The notes under the pieces were generated by a model. The model was not told the origin of the DNA and ran no database searches. It worked only from the letters and a program-made list of their open reading frames with translations. From assembly GCA_024398635.1 (NCBI GenBank), contig JAKSIV010000008.1, positions 1-64,000 of the forward strand: a stretch of 64,000 nt of DNA, in the 5' to 3' direction. Positions within the stretch are counted from its first letter, which is position 1. Each line of letters begins with the position of its first letter. Source of the stretch: Bacteroidaceae bacterium. GTDB lineage: Bacteria > Bacteroidota > Bacteroidia > Bacteroidales > Bacteroidaceae. The position numbers and the translations under genes were made by a program. This document shows positions 50,218 through 59,491 of this stretch, one piece after another.

Positions 50218-50244
50218 TACAATTGGGGTCAGACCCCAATTGTA
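50218..50244. terminator. Perfect palindrome between convergent genes
   Basis: TACAATTGGGGT / ACCCCAATTGTA, a 12-bp perfect stem with loop CAG. It lies between the stops at 50212 and 50245. A six-base A-run on the left gives a T-run for the minus strand, so it terminates the propeller gene and can also stop the plus-strand operon. The GGGGTCAGACCCC core resembles REP-type palindromes. Confidence 0.8.
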
Positions 50245-51387
50245 TCATTTGTCATTGTAGAGGATGAGGACAGGATTCGAGTCCTCATTCATGCGCGGGA
50301 ACATCTTCTGGAAGCGCTCCTCCTGGAACACCATGCCCGCATCAAAGAATCCCACAAGGGTTCCGTTGTAGCAACTCACCAAATAAGGGAACTGCTCGAC
50401 ATTGGCGGCATTGGAGTTGAAATCCTCGGTATAGACATACATGCGGTATGTCTTCCAGTCGTCGCTCTTCTCGGTAAACGCCATAACAAGGTTGGCACCG
50501 TAGTTGGTGGCAACAAAGTAAAGGAAGCGCTCCGTCTCAAGATAGCCGCACTTGGTATACTCCTTCTGAGGATTGACAAAGACCCTGTCGCTCTGTTTCA
50601 GGTCATCAGGAATGACAATGTCTGTAGTCATTCTGCATGAGACTGAGACCGAATCGCCTGCGATGGTATAGAACCTGTCATTATCCTCAACACCCATGAA
50701 ACCAATCACATCGGGGGTGATATGGTTAAGGTAAGGATTATTTATGCTTACGTGAACGAAATTCTCGTCATAGGTGACCAGCTGTTTCTTGAACTTGCCG
50801 GTAGGATCGACCTGCCACAAACCGCGACGGTAACTGCGGTTCTCATACTTGATGGGATTGGTAAGCAGATAATCGCCGTTGGGCATCACGGCAAAATCCG
50901 TGACGAAATCCTCAAGGCCGATACGTCTTCTGAACTGACCGTCCATACCATACACGAACAGGGCATCGGACTGATTGTCAAGTAATATCAGTTCCTGCTT
51001 GGAGGGCAGGATATCAAATCTCTCTATCGTGCGGTAGTTGCCAGAGCCATTGCCCTGTCGGTTGAACCTGCTCAGGAATTTGCCAGTGCGGTCAAAAAAG
51101 TACAGGGCTGCACCTGAACGGACAATGATCTTGTCTTCATAGAATTTGACCTCATCAACAGCTGCGATATAGCTCTCCGGACCGACATTCTCCAAATAGA
51201 TGGTATCAATCGAGCCGAACAGTTTCGATACAATGGGGTATTCGGTGATATCGTCCTCAAGAAGCGGGACGTATATTTCATGAAGACAGCCGTCACAAAC
51301 CTTTCTGCTATCCTTGCAACACGCAAGCAGAGCGGCTACGAACAGCAAGAGGCACCATCTCATTGCCATTCTGATATTTGACAGCAT
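50245..51387 (-). CDS. 6-bladed beta-propeller lipoprotein
   Basis: About 380 residues from ATG 51387; ATGs at 51399 and 51369 are alternatives. A TAACTTCG -7-like box (minus, 51409-51416) excludes the first ATG of the frame. Signal MAMRWCLLLFVAALLACC with lipobox LLAC. The body has the Bacteroidetes 6-bladed propeller style: YIAAVDEVKFYEDKIIVRSG, LYFFDRTGKFLSRFNRQGNG, YRTIERFDILPSKQELILLD, VYGMDGQFRRRIGLEDFVTD, FAVMPNGDYLLTNP. Such proteins sit on the cell surface or in the periplasm; function unknown. Single-gene unit. Confidence 0.75.
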   Translation of the reverse strand: MLSNIRMAMRWCLLLFVAALLACCKDSRKVCDGCLHEIYVPLLEDDITEYPIVSKLFGSIDTIYLENVGPESYIAAVDEVKFYEDKIIVRSGAALYFFDRTGKFLSRFNRQGNGSGNYRTIERFDILPSKQELILLDNQSDALFVYGMDGQFRRRIGLEDFVTDFAVMPNGDYLLTNPIKYENRSYRRGLWQVDPTGKFKKQLVTYDENFVHVSINNPYLNHITPDVIGFMGVEDNDRFYTIAGDSVSVSCRMTTDIVIPDDLKQSDRVFVNPQKEYTKCGYLETERFLYFVATNYGANLVMAFTEKSDDWKTYRMYVYTEDFNSNAANVEQFPYLVSCYNGTLVGFFDAGMVFQEERFQKMFPRMNEDSNPVLILYNDK

Positions 51388-51449
51388 TACACACTTCATA
51401 TCGGGGTGCGAAGTTATACTATTTTGAGAGATAATTAACACTATTTGGC

Positions 51450-51487
51450 AAAAAAAGAACCGGTCCTTCTCAGAACCGGTCCTTTTG
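51450..51487 (-). terminator. Intrinsic terminator after the transporter gene
   Basis: Minus strand AGGACCGGTTCT / AGGACCGGTTCT pairs along 12 bp with two G-T pairs around a 4-base loop, then seven T. It lies 20 bases beyond the transporter stop at 51508; a shorter T-run also serves the other strand. Confidence 0.85.
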
Positions 51488-51507
51488 TTAATCTATTAGA
51501 TTATTTC

Positions 51508-52905
51508 TTATTTAGCCTTGTGCTTGGCCTCGATCTCCCTATTCATCTCGTCAAGTCTCTCGTCGGTAAGAGGATACTTGAATACCAGATATCCTACAAC
51601 AACCAGAAGGATGGCGGGAATGATGGTTGTGAATACAAGGATAGCGTTCTGTACAGTCTGATTATAATCACTGATGTGAGTATAATATGCATTTACCGGA
51701 GCGCTGATGAATGATGCCAGGAACACTACGATGAAGATGCTCAGAACCAACTGCAGGCACTTGTTAGCCTTGAACTCCTCCCACATATCCTTGAATGAAA
51801 CAGGCTTCTCAGGTGTGGTGGTGATGTTCTCCTTGCTGCCCATGAAGCAGAGTGTAAGCAGAACGAAACCTACTACAGCAAAGATGCATGTTACAGTGAA
51901 CCATGCCTTGGGATCAGTAGGCAGAGCTGACTCCTCGCTGGCCAGGTTGAAGCCGATAAGACCCATCACCCAGGGAGTGATGAAACCTGCGAGTGAGAAA
52001 CCGGCCTTGAAAGCAACACCTGCAAGAGCGTTGACGGTAGCGGCAGGACGGTTGCCTGTACGGTACTCGGCATCGGTGATTACCTCAGGAACCAAAGCCC
52101 ACATGAGTGAACCGACCAACAGGCCTACACCGGTCAGAACCTTTGCACCCTGAACGATTATGTTGCACTTCTGGACATCAAAGAACTTACCGATGATGAA
52201 CAGTGTGATGAATCCTACAAGACCAACTGACAGAAGCAGATAGTAAAGTCCCTTCTTTCCGAACAGTTTCTTCAAAACGGGAAGCAAAGGCAGGATGATG
52301 AATGCAGGGATGGTACCGATAGCCATGAAGATAGCCTGGTTCCAGTCAACAGCAATACCTACGCACATTGCCAGTCCGATGGGGAAACCGGCCTGAACGA
52401 CAATCTGACCGATATTGGCGCATACCATACGGGTTGAGGTGAGGATAAGTACCTCATCGTTGTCACGGGTCATAGAGGCCATGATTGAGCCGTAAGGAAT
52501 GTTCACTACTGAGTAGATCATGCTGAGCAGGGTGTAGCTGACAGTTGCATAGACAATCTTACCTGTCATGCCCCATGTTGCTACAGTGGGGAGCATCAGG
52601 AAGCAGGCTGCAACGGTAAGAGGAATACCACCGTAAAGCAGATATGTACGATACTTTCCAAGCTTGGGATTGTGGTTGTCAATATACTTTCCTACAACAG
52701 GACTCCAGAAACAGTCCAGCAGACGTACTGCAAGGATAAGACCACTAACAAATCCGGGATTGATTTTCAGAACTGTACACAGGTACAGCATCAGGAAACA
52801 TGCAACCGTCTGGAAAATAAGATTCTGGGCAAGGTCACCCGAACCGAAACCGATTCGCTGTCCCCAACTCAGCTTGTAATAGCCGTTGTTTACTTCGTTT
52901 GCCAT
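51508..52905 (-). CDS. GPH-family sugar:cation symporter (MFS)
   Basis: 465 residues, twelve hydrophobic helices. It matches glycoside-pentoside-hexuronide (MelB-type) symporters: KLSWGQRIGFGSGDLAQNLI at the N-terminus, VRLLDCFWSPVVGKYIDNHN (the conserved D and substrate region), GKYRTYLLYGGIPLTVAACF, MIYSVVNIPYGSIMASMTRD, ILTSTRMVCANIGQIVVQAG, ALVPEVITDAEYRTGNRPAA. Substrate unknown; no sugar-degrading genes adjacent. Its promoter is perfect (TATGTTTG, minus 52958-52965) and it is followed by a strong terminator, so it is expressed alone. Confidence 0.88.
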   Translation of the reverse strand: MANEVNNGYYKLSWGQRIGFGSGDLAQNLIFQTVACFLMLYLCTVLKINPGFVSGLILAVRLLDCFWSPVVGKYIDNHNPKLGKYRTYLLYGGIPLTVAACFLMLPTVATWGMTGKIVYATVSYTLLSMIYSVVNIPYGSIMASMTRDNDEVLILTSTRMVCANIGQIVVQAGFPIGLAMCVGIAVDWNQAIFMAIGTIPAFIILPLLPVLKKLFGKKGLYYLLLSVGLVGFITLFIIGKFFDVQKCNIIVQGAKVLTGVGLLVGSLMWALVPEVITDAEYRTGNRPAATVNALAGVAFKAGFSLAGFITPWVMGLIGFNLASEESALPTDPKAWFTVTCIFAVVGFVLLTLCFMGSKENITTTPEKPVSFKDMWEEFKANKCLQLVLSIFIVVFLASFISAPVNAYYTHISDYNQTVQNAILVFTTIIPAILLVVVGYLVFKYPLTDERLDEMNREIEAKHKAK

Positions 52906-52957
52906 AAAAATGAGTTTATTGATTAATAATTTTGGTTATCCTGTTGTTATCGGCCCA

Positions 52958-52965
52958 CAAACATA
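52958..52965 (-). promoter_or_regulatory. -7 box of the transporter gene
   Basis: Minus strand TATGTTTG, a perfect TAnnTTTG match, 53 bases before the ATG at 52905. It lies just after the S41 peptidase stop. Confidence 0.65.
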
Positions 52966-52982
52966 CAAAAAAATCGTCACAA

Positions 52983-54644
52983 CTAACTGCCCTTCTCCAA
53001 ATATTCCACAGCCCTCTGGATGGTCTCATCCAAATCCTGGATCACCTGATAGTAGGCATTCATGCCCCATATCAGACGTGCGATGGTTGCCTTGAGCTGG
53101 GTCTTGAAAATAGGCAGGCTCTCCTGATACTGCGCCTCGTCAAATTCAACCTTTGCAGCCTGGGCTTTATCCTGGAACAGCCTCAAAACGTCAGGACCGA
53201 CCTCATAACCCCTGTTGAAATCCTCAAACGTCCTGTACCTGCGCTGAATCTGACGGCGGTTGCGTTCCGTGTATTGCATTGAGGTGTTCAGCACCACGTT
53301 CTTGGCAGTAACCTTACGGTAATACTGGTTGGTGCGGGTAGTGTCCAGCGGAACAAATATATCGGGCATGATACCGCCGCCGCCATATACGGTCCGATGC
53401 TTGATCTTGGTGCTGTACATGAGCGAATCCGGGAAGTGGATGCTGTCCCTGTTTGTCAGCTCGCCATGATGCAGACGCTCCAGGATATCATCACCGTAAT
53501 CGACATCCTTACCGTACGGTTTCTGTATGCAACGGCCTACCGGGGTGTAATACTTGGCGACTGTCAGACGTATCAGCGATCCGTCATGGAACTCGATGGG
53601 GCGCTGCACCAGACCCTTGCCGAACGAACGGCGTCCAACTATGGTGGCGCGGTCCCAATCCTGTACCGCACCCGATACGATCTCGCTGGCCGATGCCGAA
53701 TACTCGTCAATCAGCACCACAAGCTTGCCGTCGCGGAAACGGCCGTGTCCATCGGCCAGATAGCCGCTCTTGGGCTGACGGCGCCCCTCGGTATATACCA
53801 CCATCTGGTCACGTTCCAGAAATTCATTGGCAATGCCCACTGCGGCCATCAACAAACCGCCGCCGTTGCCCTGGAGGTCCAGGATAAGTGAAGTGGCACC
53901 TTTCTTGTGCAAATCGGCGAGTTGTGACTCAAACTCTTCAACGGTGGTTGCGCCAAAACTGGATATCTTGATATATCCCACTCCCGGCCTGATCATATAA
54001 CCGGCATCGACGGTGTTTACGGGAATCTTGTCACGCACTACTATGAAATGAATCACCTCATCGACACCGCGACGGTTGATGTCAAGGTCGACCTTGGTAC
54101 CCTTGGGACCGCGCAGACGTTTCATGATGGACTCCTGCGACATCTTGACGCCCGCAATGGCAGTGTCATTCACCGTAACTATGCGGTCACCGGCCATTAT
54201 GCCCACCTTCTCGGACGGACCGTCAGGAATAGGCTGCACGATGAACAGCGTGTCCTCAACCATGTTGAACTGCACGCCTATGCCCTCAAACGATCCCATG
54301 AGGGTCTCGTTGGATTTGTCATTCTCCTCGGGTGTCAGATAGGTGGAGTGCGGATCAAGCTCCTCAAGCATACCTTTTATGGCCTGCTCCACTATCTTTT
54401 TCTCATCTACATCCTCAACATAAAGGGCCGATATCGCACCCTCGGCCACCAATAGTTTCTGCAGCTCGGCATCAATGGTTGTAGCCTGAGGCTGCATCGG
54501 GCGCTGAGGCTGAGCCTGCAGCTGCATCTGAGGTTGGCGCTGCGGCTGCATCTGAGGTTGTCCCACACGTCCGGGTTGAGCCATCAGCAGCATAGGTATC
54601 AAAAGCGCAGCACAAAAAGTATATATCCTTTTCATAATCATCAT
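52983..54644 (-). CDS. S41 carboxyl-terminal processing protease
   Basis: 553 residues (or 549 from ATG 54632). Signal peptide MKRIYTFCAALLIPMLLMAQ. Residues about 22-58 are a low-complexity Q/P/M tract. Then the CTP layout: LDPHSTYLTPEE, a PDZ domain (FEGIGVQFNMVEDTLFIVQP, GPSEKVGIMAGDRIVTVNDT), and the catalytic domain GYIKISSFGATTVEEFESQL, LDLQGNGGGLLMAAVGIANE, DEYSASASEIVSGAVQDWDR with the nucleophile Ser, and VGRRSFGKGLVQ with the Lys base. Periplasmic processing protease. Its start overlaps the coaD stop (ATGATGA). Confidence 0.93.
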   Translation of the reverse strand: MMIMKRIYTFCAALLIPMLLMAQPGRVGQPQMQPQRQPQMQLQAQPQRPMQPQATTIDAELQKLLVAEGAISALYVEDVDEKKIVEQAIKGMLEELDPHSTYLTPEENDKSNETLMGSFEGIGVQFNMVEDTLFIVQPIPDGPSEKVGIMAGDRIVTVNDTAIAGVKMSQESIMKRLRGPKGTKVDLDINRRGVDEVIHFIVVRDKIPVNTVDAGYMIRPGVGYIKISSFGATTVEEFESQLADLHKKGATSLILDLQGNGGGLLMAAVGIANEFLERDQMVVYTEGRRQPKSGYLADGHGRFRDGKLVVLIDEYSASASEIVSGAVQDWDRATIVGRRSFGKGLVQRPIEFHDGSLIRLTVAKYYTPVGRCIQKPYGKDVDYGDDILERLHHGELTNRDSIHFPDSLMYSTKIKHRTVYGGGGIMPDIFVPLDTTRTNQYYRKVTAKNVVLNTSMQYTERNRRQIQRRYRTFEDFNRGYEVGPDVLRLFQDKAQAAKVEFDEAQYQESLPIFKTQLKATIARLIWGMNAYYQVIQDLDETIQRAVEYLEKGS

Positions 54645-55087
54645 TTGAAAGTATCGATCATAAGGTCATCGGCATTACGGCCGAAAGAGATGAGCTCACG
54701 GACCAGACTGCTGCTCACATGCTGGACCGCCGGGCTTGAAACCAAAAGTACAGTCTCAACGCCTTCGATGGTGCGGTTGATGTCCGCAAGGTTACGCTCC
54801 TTGTCATAGTCCGTAACGGAGCGGATACCGCGAAGTATGGCGTTGCAGCCATTGGCACGGACCGCATCGACTGTCAGGCCTTTGTACTCTATCACGCTTA
54901 CGTCAGGATTACCCTTGTAGTAGGCCTTGATGGCGTCAAGACGCTGCTGAGTGCTGAACATAGGCTTCTTCTCCTCATTTATGCCTATGGCAATCACCAC
55001 CTGGCAACCCAGGTCAAGCGCACGCTTTACCAGGTCTGCATGTCCGATAGTGAAGGGATCGAATGATCCGGGAAAGAGCAGTTTCAT
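54641..55087 (-). CDS. coaD: Phosphopantetheine adenylyltransferase
   Basis: 148 residues, normal length. Adds AMP to 4'-phosphopantetheine, the penultimate step of CoA synthesis. Nucleotidyltransferase motifs: LFPGSFDPFTIGHADLVKRA (with the TIGH signature), KKPMFSTQQRLDAI, RGIRSVTDYDKERNLADINR, and VSSSLVRELISFG near the end (the usual ISSS is VSSS). 12 bases after parE and overlapping the S41 gene, so part of the acetyltransferase-parE-coaD-S41 operon. Confidence 0.95.
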   Translation of the reverse strand: MKLLFPGSFDPFTIGHADLVKRALDLGCQVVIAIGINEEKKPMFSTQQRLDAIKAYYKGNPDVSVIEYKGLTVDAVRANGCNAILRGIRSVTDYDKERNLADINRTIEGVETVLLVSSPAVQHVSSSLVRELISFGRNADDLMIDTFK

Positions 55088-55099
55088 AGTGCTTAAAGA

Positions 55100-57058
55100 T
55101 TAGAATTTTTCACCTTCATCCTCCTCGACACGGTCCTCTTCAACAACCAGATTGTCAATGATGAAGTTCTGACGCTCCATGGTGTTCTTACCCATGTAGA
55201 ACGACAGCAGGTCATCGACGGCATCCGTCTTCTTGAGAGTTACCATCTCCAGACGCATGTCGGGTCCGATAAAGTTCTTGAACTCATCGGGCGATATCTC
55301 ACCAAGTCCTTTGAATCGGGTGATCTCAGGATTGGGTGACAGCTTCTCTATAGCCTGACGGCGTTCCTCGTCCGTGTAGCAGTAGATGGTCTCAAACTCA
55401 CCCTTCTCAGTCACCACGCCGTCCACATGGCCGGCAGGACCTTTCTTTTTCTTGCGTTTGTTGCGTACGCGGAACAGGGGAGTCTGCAGGATATATACAT
55501 GTCCCTTCCTTATCAGCTCGGGGAAGAACTGCAGGAAGAAGGTTATCATCAGAAGACGAATGTGCATACCGTCCACATCGGCATCGGTAGCCACGATTAT
55601 CTTGTTGTAGCGAAGGTCATCAAGTCCCTCCTCGATGTTCAGGGCTGCCTGCAGCAGGTTGAACTCCTCATTCTCATAGACCACCTTCTTGGTAAGGCCA
55701 TAGCAGTTGAGCGGCTTACCGCGCAGACTGAATACAGCCTGGGTATTCACGTCACGGCTCTTGGTGATGGATCCGCTTGCAGAGTCACCCTCAGTGATGA
55801 ATATGCAGCTCTCCTCCTGACGGTCACCGCGGACATCGTTCAGATGGATACGGCAGTCGGCCAGCTTGCGGTTGTGAAGGTTGGCCTTCTTGGCACGCTC
55901 ACGGGCCTGTTTGGTGATACCGGCTATCTCCTTGCGCTCCTTCTCTGATTCAAGAATCTTCTTGAGCAGGACATCGGCCACCTCAGAGTCCTTGTGCAGC
56001 AGGTCATCGACCTCTTTCTTGATGAAATCACCCACAAACTTGTTGAGTGAGACGCCGCCGTTGGGGCTCATCGTGGTAGAGCCCAGTTTGATCTTGGTCT
56101 GGCTCTCAAAGACAGGCTCCTCGACGTTCAGCGCAATGGCGGCAACTATGCCGTTACGGACATCGCCCAACTCGAAGTTCTTGCCGTAGAACTCCTTTAT
56201 GGTACGGGCTATATGCTCCTTGAATGCGCTCTGATGTGTTCCGCCCTGTGACGTGTACTGGCCGTTTACGAACGAGTAATACTCCTCGCCGTACTGATTG
56301 GTATGTGTGAACGCTATCTCTATATCCGTTCCCTGCAGGTGAATGATGGGATAGAGGCTCTGGGCGCTCATGCGCTCCATAAGCAGATCCTCAAGACCGT
56401 TGCGCGACACGAAACGCTGGCCGTTGTACATGATGGTAAGGCCGGTGTTCAGATAGGAGTAGTTGCGCAGCATCGTCTCGATAATGGCGGGACGGAACTG
56501 ATAGCCTGTAAAAAGCTGGTTGTCCGGCTCGAATGAGACGCGGGTTCCGTGCTCCTCGGCACTGGGAAGTGTCTCGTCAGAGATCAGTTTGCCGCGCTCG
56601 AACCGCAGGGTACGCACCTGACCGTCGCGCCAGCTGCTCACCTCGAAATGGAGACTCAGCGCATTGACTGCCTTAAGACCGACACCGTTCAGACCCACGC
56701 TCTTCTTGAACGCCTTGCTGTCGAACTTACCGCCGGTGTTGAGCATGCTCACAGCCTCGACCAGTTTGCCCTGAGGAATTCCGCGTCCGTAGTCACGTAC
56801 AACAACCTTGCCCGTATCGGCCAGATCTATTTCGATACGCTTGCCGGTATTCATGCGGAACTCATCCACGCTGTTGTCGATAATCTCCTTGAGCAGTACG
56901 TAGATTCCGTCATCGGCTGCCGAACCGTCGCCCAGCTTGCCTATATACATACCCGGACGCGTACGGATATGCTCCATGTCGTCCATGTGGCGGATGTTGT
57001 CCTCATCATACTGCACCTGCGGTGTCTGCGGATCAAATAATTCGTCAGTGTCTGCCAT
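55100..57058 (-). CDS. parE: DNA topoisomerase IV subunit B
   Basis: 652 residues. ATPase subunit of topoisomerase IV (decatenation). GHKL ATPase: [57 protein letters not shown], and [85 protein letters not shown] (acidic DxD), [20 protein letters not shown]. The first residues [20 protein letters not shown], then NIRHMDDM, favour ParE over GyrB, and the short C-terminus agrees. The TTGAGAA array lies just upstream of its start. The paired parC is not in the window. Confidence 0.93.
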   Translation of the reverse strand: MADTDELFDPQTPQVQYDEDNIRHMDDMEHIRTRPGMYIGKLGDGSAADDGIYVLLKEIIDNSVDEFRMNTGKRIEIDLADTGKVVVRDYGRGIPQGKLVEAVSMLNTGGKFDSKAFKKSVGLNGVGLKAVNALSLHFEVSSWRDGQVRTLRFERGKLISDETLPSAEEHGTRVSFEPDNQLFTGYQFRPAIIETMLRNYSYLNTGLTIMYNGQRFVSRNGLEDLLMERMSAQSLYPIIHLQGTDIEIAFTHTNQYGEEYYSFVNGQYTSQGGTHQSAFKEHIARTIKEFYGKNFELGDVRNGIVAAIALNVEEPVFESQTKIKLGSTTMSPNGGVSLNKFVGDFIKKEVDDLLHKDSEVADVLLKKILESEKERKEIAGITKQARERAKKANLHNRKLADCRIHLNDVRGDRQEESCIFITEGDSASGSITKSRDVNTQAVFSLRGKPLNCYGLTKKVVYENEEFNLLQAALNIEEGLDDLRYNKIIVATDADVDGMHIRLLMITFFLQFFPELIRKGHVYILQTPLFRVRNKRKKKKGPAGHVDGVVTEKGEFETIYCYTDEERRQAIEKLSPNPEITRFKGLGEISPDEFKNFIGPDMRLEMVTLKKTDAVDDLLSFYMGKNTMERQNFIIDNLVVEEDRVEEDEGEKF

Positions 57059-57080
57059 ATATATTTAAAGCATTTGCTAA

Positions 57081-57108
57081 TTCTCAATTCTCAATTCTCA
57101 ATTCTCAA
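57081..57108 (-). repeat. TTGAGAA heptamer array, copy 2
   Basis: Four perfect tandem copies of TTCTCAA on the plus strand (TTGAGAA in the direction of transcription), directly after the acetyltransferase stop (57111-57113) and 23 bases before the parE ATG. Same unit, same placement (stop codon side, upstream of the next gene) as 36407-36434. Confidence 0.9.
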
Positions 57109-57110
57109 TT

Positions 57111-58250
57111 TCAAATTGTCTTGTAAAAGACGGCTCTGCGGCGCACAATCTTCACTCCCTCATAGTAAGACCACTGGCTCTGCACCTTGGTGTTGTCAAC
57201 AAGTTCCGGATTGGTCTCGGCAAGCTTGTATCCCAACTCCACCAAAGTGGGATTGAGTATGGTGAACGGTACTGCGTTGATACCCTTGTTCTGATACTCT
57301 GGCTTGACGGCTATGAAAAGGAACTCCACCATATTGGAGCGCTTTATCTTGAGCGCCTTGATAATGTGCCACCAGCCGAACGGGAACAGGCGGCCCTGAG
57401 CCTTCTGCAGAGCACGTGCGATGGATGTCATCGTGAGCGCTCCGGCCACGAGATTGTCATCCTTGTCAAGCACGAACGCTGCAAAACGTTTGTCCAGAAG
57501 AGGTACGAACTTGCGGGCAAAGTCATCAATCTGCCTGTCGGAGAATGCCGAATATCCGTACAACGGGGCGAACGCCTCATTCACTATATGGAACAGCTTA
57601 TGGGCATACTTCTTTGCCTCGACACTCTTGCTGTGCTCAAGCTTGTCAATATGAAGGTTGTAACGGTCAAGCACTATCTTGCCTATGCGCTCCATCTTCT
57701 CGGGCAGGGTGTTGTAGGGTATCTGCCTCTCCACCCACTCGGCCGACTGTTTGAGTCCCAGCTGTTCCATATGCTGCGGATAGTAGGGATAGTTGTAGAT
57801 GGTGGCCATTGTTCCCATCAGGTCAAAGCCTTCGGTAAGCATTCCCTCGGGATCAAAATCGGTAAATCCGAATGGTCCCTCCAGCCGGTCCATTCCACGT
57901 TCCTTGCCCCATGCCGATACGGCATCAAGCAACGCACGGCTTACATTAATGTCATCAATGAAATCTATCCATCCGAACCTTACGGTCTTTACTCCCCACG
58001 CGGCATTGGCCTTGCCGTTGATGATGGCTGCCACGCGTCCCACCACCTTACCGTCCTTAAGGGCAATGAACAACTGTGCCTCACAGAATTCAAGTGCGGC
58101 ATTACGTGACGGTTTGAAAGAGTTCTTTGTATCCTGGATAAGATCCGGAACGGCATAGGGATGATTCCTGTACAGCTGCACGTTGAAACGCGCAAACCGG
58201 CGCAAATCCCTTGCTGTCCTGACCGCGATTACGGATATATTGTCAGACAT
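57111..58250 (-). CDS. GNAT-like N-acetyltransferase family protein
   Basis: About 379 residues from ATG 58250 (MSDNISVIAV); the frame's earlier start is GTG. I recognise a large GNAT-related protein common in Bacteroidetes, with the N-terminal RDLRRFARFNVQLYRNHPYA then VPDLIQD, a strand/loop AQLFIALKDGKVVGRVAAII typical of GNAT motif A/D, the segment DRLEGPFGFTDFDPEGMLTE, and a C-terminal half (FLFIAVKPEYQNKGINAVPF) matching the acetyl-CoA binding loop. Substrate unknown. First gene of the operon with parE, coaD and the S41 protease. Confidence 0.75.
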   Translation of the reverse strand: MSDNISVIAVRTARDLRRFARFNVQLYRNHPYAVPDLIQDTKNSFKPSRNAALEFCEAQLFIALKDGKVVGRVAAIINGKANAAWGVKTVRFGWIDFIDDINVSRALLDAVSAWGKERGMDRLEGPFGFTDFDPEGMLTEGFDLMGTMATIYNYPYYPQHMEQLGLKQSAEWVERQIPYNTLPEKMERIGKIVLDRYNLHIDKLEHSKSVEAKKYAHKLFHIVNEAFAPLYGYSAFSDRQIDDFARKFVPLLDKRFAAFVLDKDDNLVAGALTMTSIARALQKAQGRLFPFGWWHIIKALKIKRSNMVEFLFIAVKPEYQNKGINAVPFTILNPTLVELGYKLAETNPELVDNTKVQSQWSYYEGVKIVRRRAVFYKTI

Positions 58251-58324
58251 TATCTCCACTGCTTTTAAATTCAGCGAAGATACAAATTATAAGGCAGTCT
58301 TCCCAATACCTACGGCTTTATTTA

Positions 58325-59386
58325 TCAACCGCCGGCGTACTCTTTTTTGGCCTCGTCTAAGAGCTTTACGAAATCAGGATCGGCATGCAGACGGGCAACC
58401 ACACCTGCCGCCATGATACGGGCGGCCGATATGTCAGTAGCCCAATGCTGACCGGTGATGATGCCGCTGCTACCCATACGGTATCCCAATGCAAGAATGT
58501 CATTCGCATGATCGGGAGCTATCTCTGTCAGGATGAGAGCCATACCCCAACAATACTGGGCCACCTCACCGTAATAACGGGTGCTGGCAGTATCGACCGG
58601 CTGGCCCACTACCCTGCGTCCGTCAGGCAGACCGGTCTTTGCATCCGGCTTACGTCCGGATTTCTCATAATATTCGGCACGGGCAGCCTCCATATCGGCA
58701 TAGAAATCCGGCACCGAGTGCATTGCAGCCACGCAAGCCGCAGCACACATATAACCGGCATTCACATCACTCTGATAATGGGCCGAAACAATGATACGGC
58801 TCTCGCCATACTCAAAGCCACGGCGCAGTATCGTATCCTGATATTCAGGCGCCATCTCGGCAAACACAAGCGCGGTAGCCATACCTCTTGTGGTGTGGCC
58901 CGACGGATACGATCCGCTGGTACGCAGACTCTCCAAACGGTCTGATCTGCCGGTGGGAATCTCATTGTACTGAATGACCGGACGGATACGCATATACTTC
59001 TCCTTGGGGTTCTTTGACGCCTGCTCGGCAGTATGATAGCTGCGCGACATCAGGTTATAGATGGCAGGAGTCTCCGTGCGGCTGATCTGAAAGCCCAAAG
59101 CCTCGGAGTATATACGGGCCGTCTCGGTGGTGCTTGATGCGGACTCAAGGCTGGCACGTTCTCCACGCTCCGTGGAACGCATGCTCTTTCCCCACTGCCA
59201 CTGCATGAAATCATCAATATAAGCGACGCTTGACGTATCGGGAGGTGCCGGCAGAAAGATACCGCCGTCAGGCTGGTTCTCTCTCTCAACATAAAGGTTG
59301 GCGGGCCTGCCCCACTGGGAATAGACACTCACAAACGGCATCAGTATCAGGGCCGATGCCAGCAGTATTCGGTTAGTCTTCTTCAT
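58325..59386 (-). CDS. PAP2/class A acid phosphatase with a degenerate second repeat
   Basis: 353 residues. Signal peptide (ILLASALILMPFVSVYSQ). The first domain holds the full class A/PAP2 signature: KEKYMRIRP (KX6RP), SGSYPSGHTTRGMATA (PSGH) and SRIIVSAHYQSD (SRX5HX3D). After about 45 residues a second copy begins, YYGEVAQYCWGMALILTEIA, then GSSGIITGQHWATDISAARI: it keeps H and D but has lost the KX6RP, PSGH and Arg residues. Family members are usually about 250 residues. Secreted phosphatase, broad substrate. Start ATG 59386 fits the TATATTCG box at 59399-59406; ATG 59392 is an alternative. Own unit, after the TlpA terminator. Confidence 0.88.
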   Translation of the reverse strand: MKKTNRILLASALILMPFVSVYSQWGRPANLYVERENQPDGGIFLPAPPDTSSVAYIDDFMQWQWGKSMRSTERGERASLESASSTTETARIYSEALGFQISRTETPAIYNLMSRSYHTAEQASKNPKEKYMRIRPVIQYNEIPTGRSDRLESLRTSGSYPSGHTTRGMATALVFAEMAPEYQDTILRRGFEYGESRIIVSAHYQSDVNAGYMCAAACVAAMHSVPDFYADMEAARAEYYEKSGRKPDAKTGLPDGRRVVGQPVDTASTRYYGEVAQYCWGMALILTEIAPDHANDILALGYRMGSSGIITGQHWATDISAARIMAAGVVARLHADPDFVKLLDEAKKEYAGG

Positions 59387-59428
59387 AAACATATGGTGCG
59401 AATATAGTCATTTTCTTAAAAACAGCAA

Positions 59429-59454
59429 GCACCAGGGAAAAACGACCCTGGTGC
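59429..59454 (-). terminator. Intrinsic terminator after the TlpA-like gene
   Basis: GCACCAGGG / CCCTGGTGC, a perfect 9-bp stem with an 8-base loop, followed on the minus strand by TTGCTGTTTTT. It closes the BlaI-M56-TlpA unit. Confidence 0.85.
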
Positions 59455-59491
59455 CCGATGTGCGAAACAAGGACTATTATCTGCAGATTTT

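Noticed and set aside
53397..53891. Plus-strand frames opposite the S41 protease
   Set aside because: Shadows; the protease frame has its Ser/Lys catalytic motifs, PDZ domain and signal peptide.
57074..57256. Short plus-strand frame starting in the second heptamer array
   Set aside because: It is produced by the repeat (LNSQFSILN) and runs antisense into the acetyltransferase gene.
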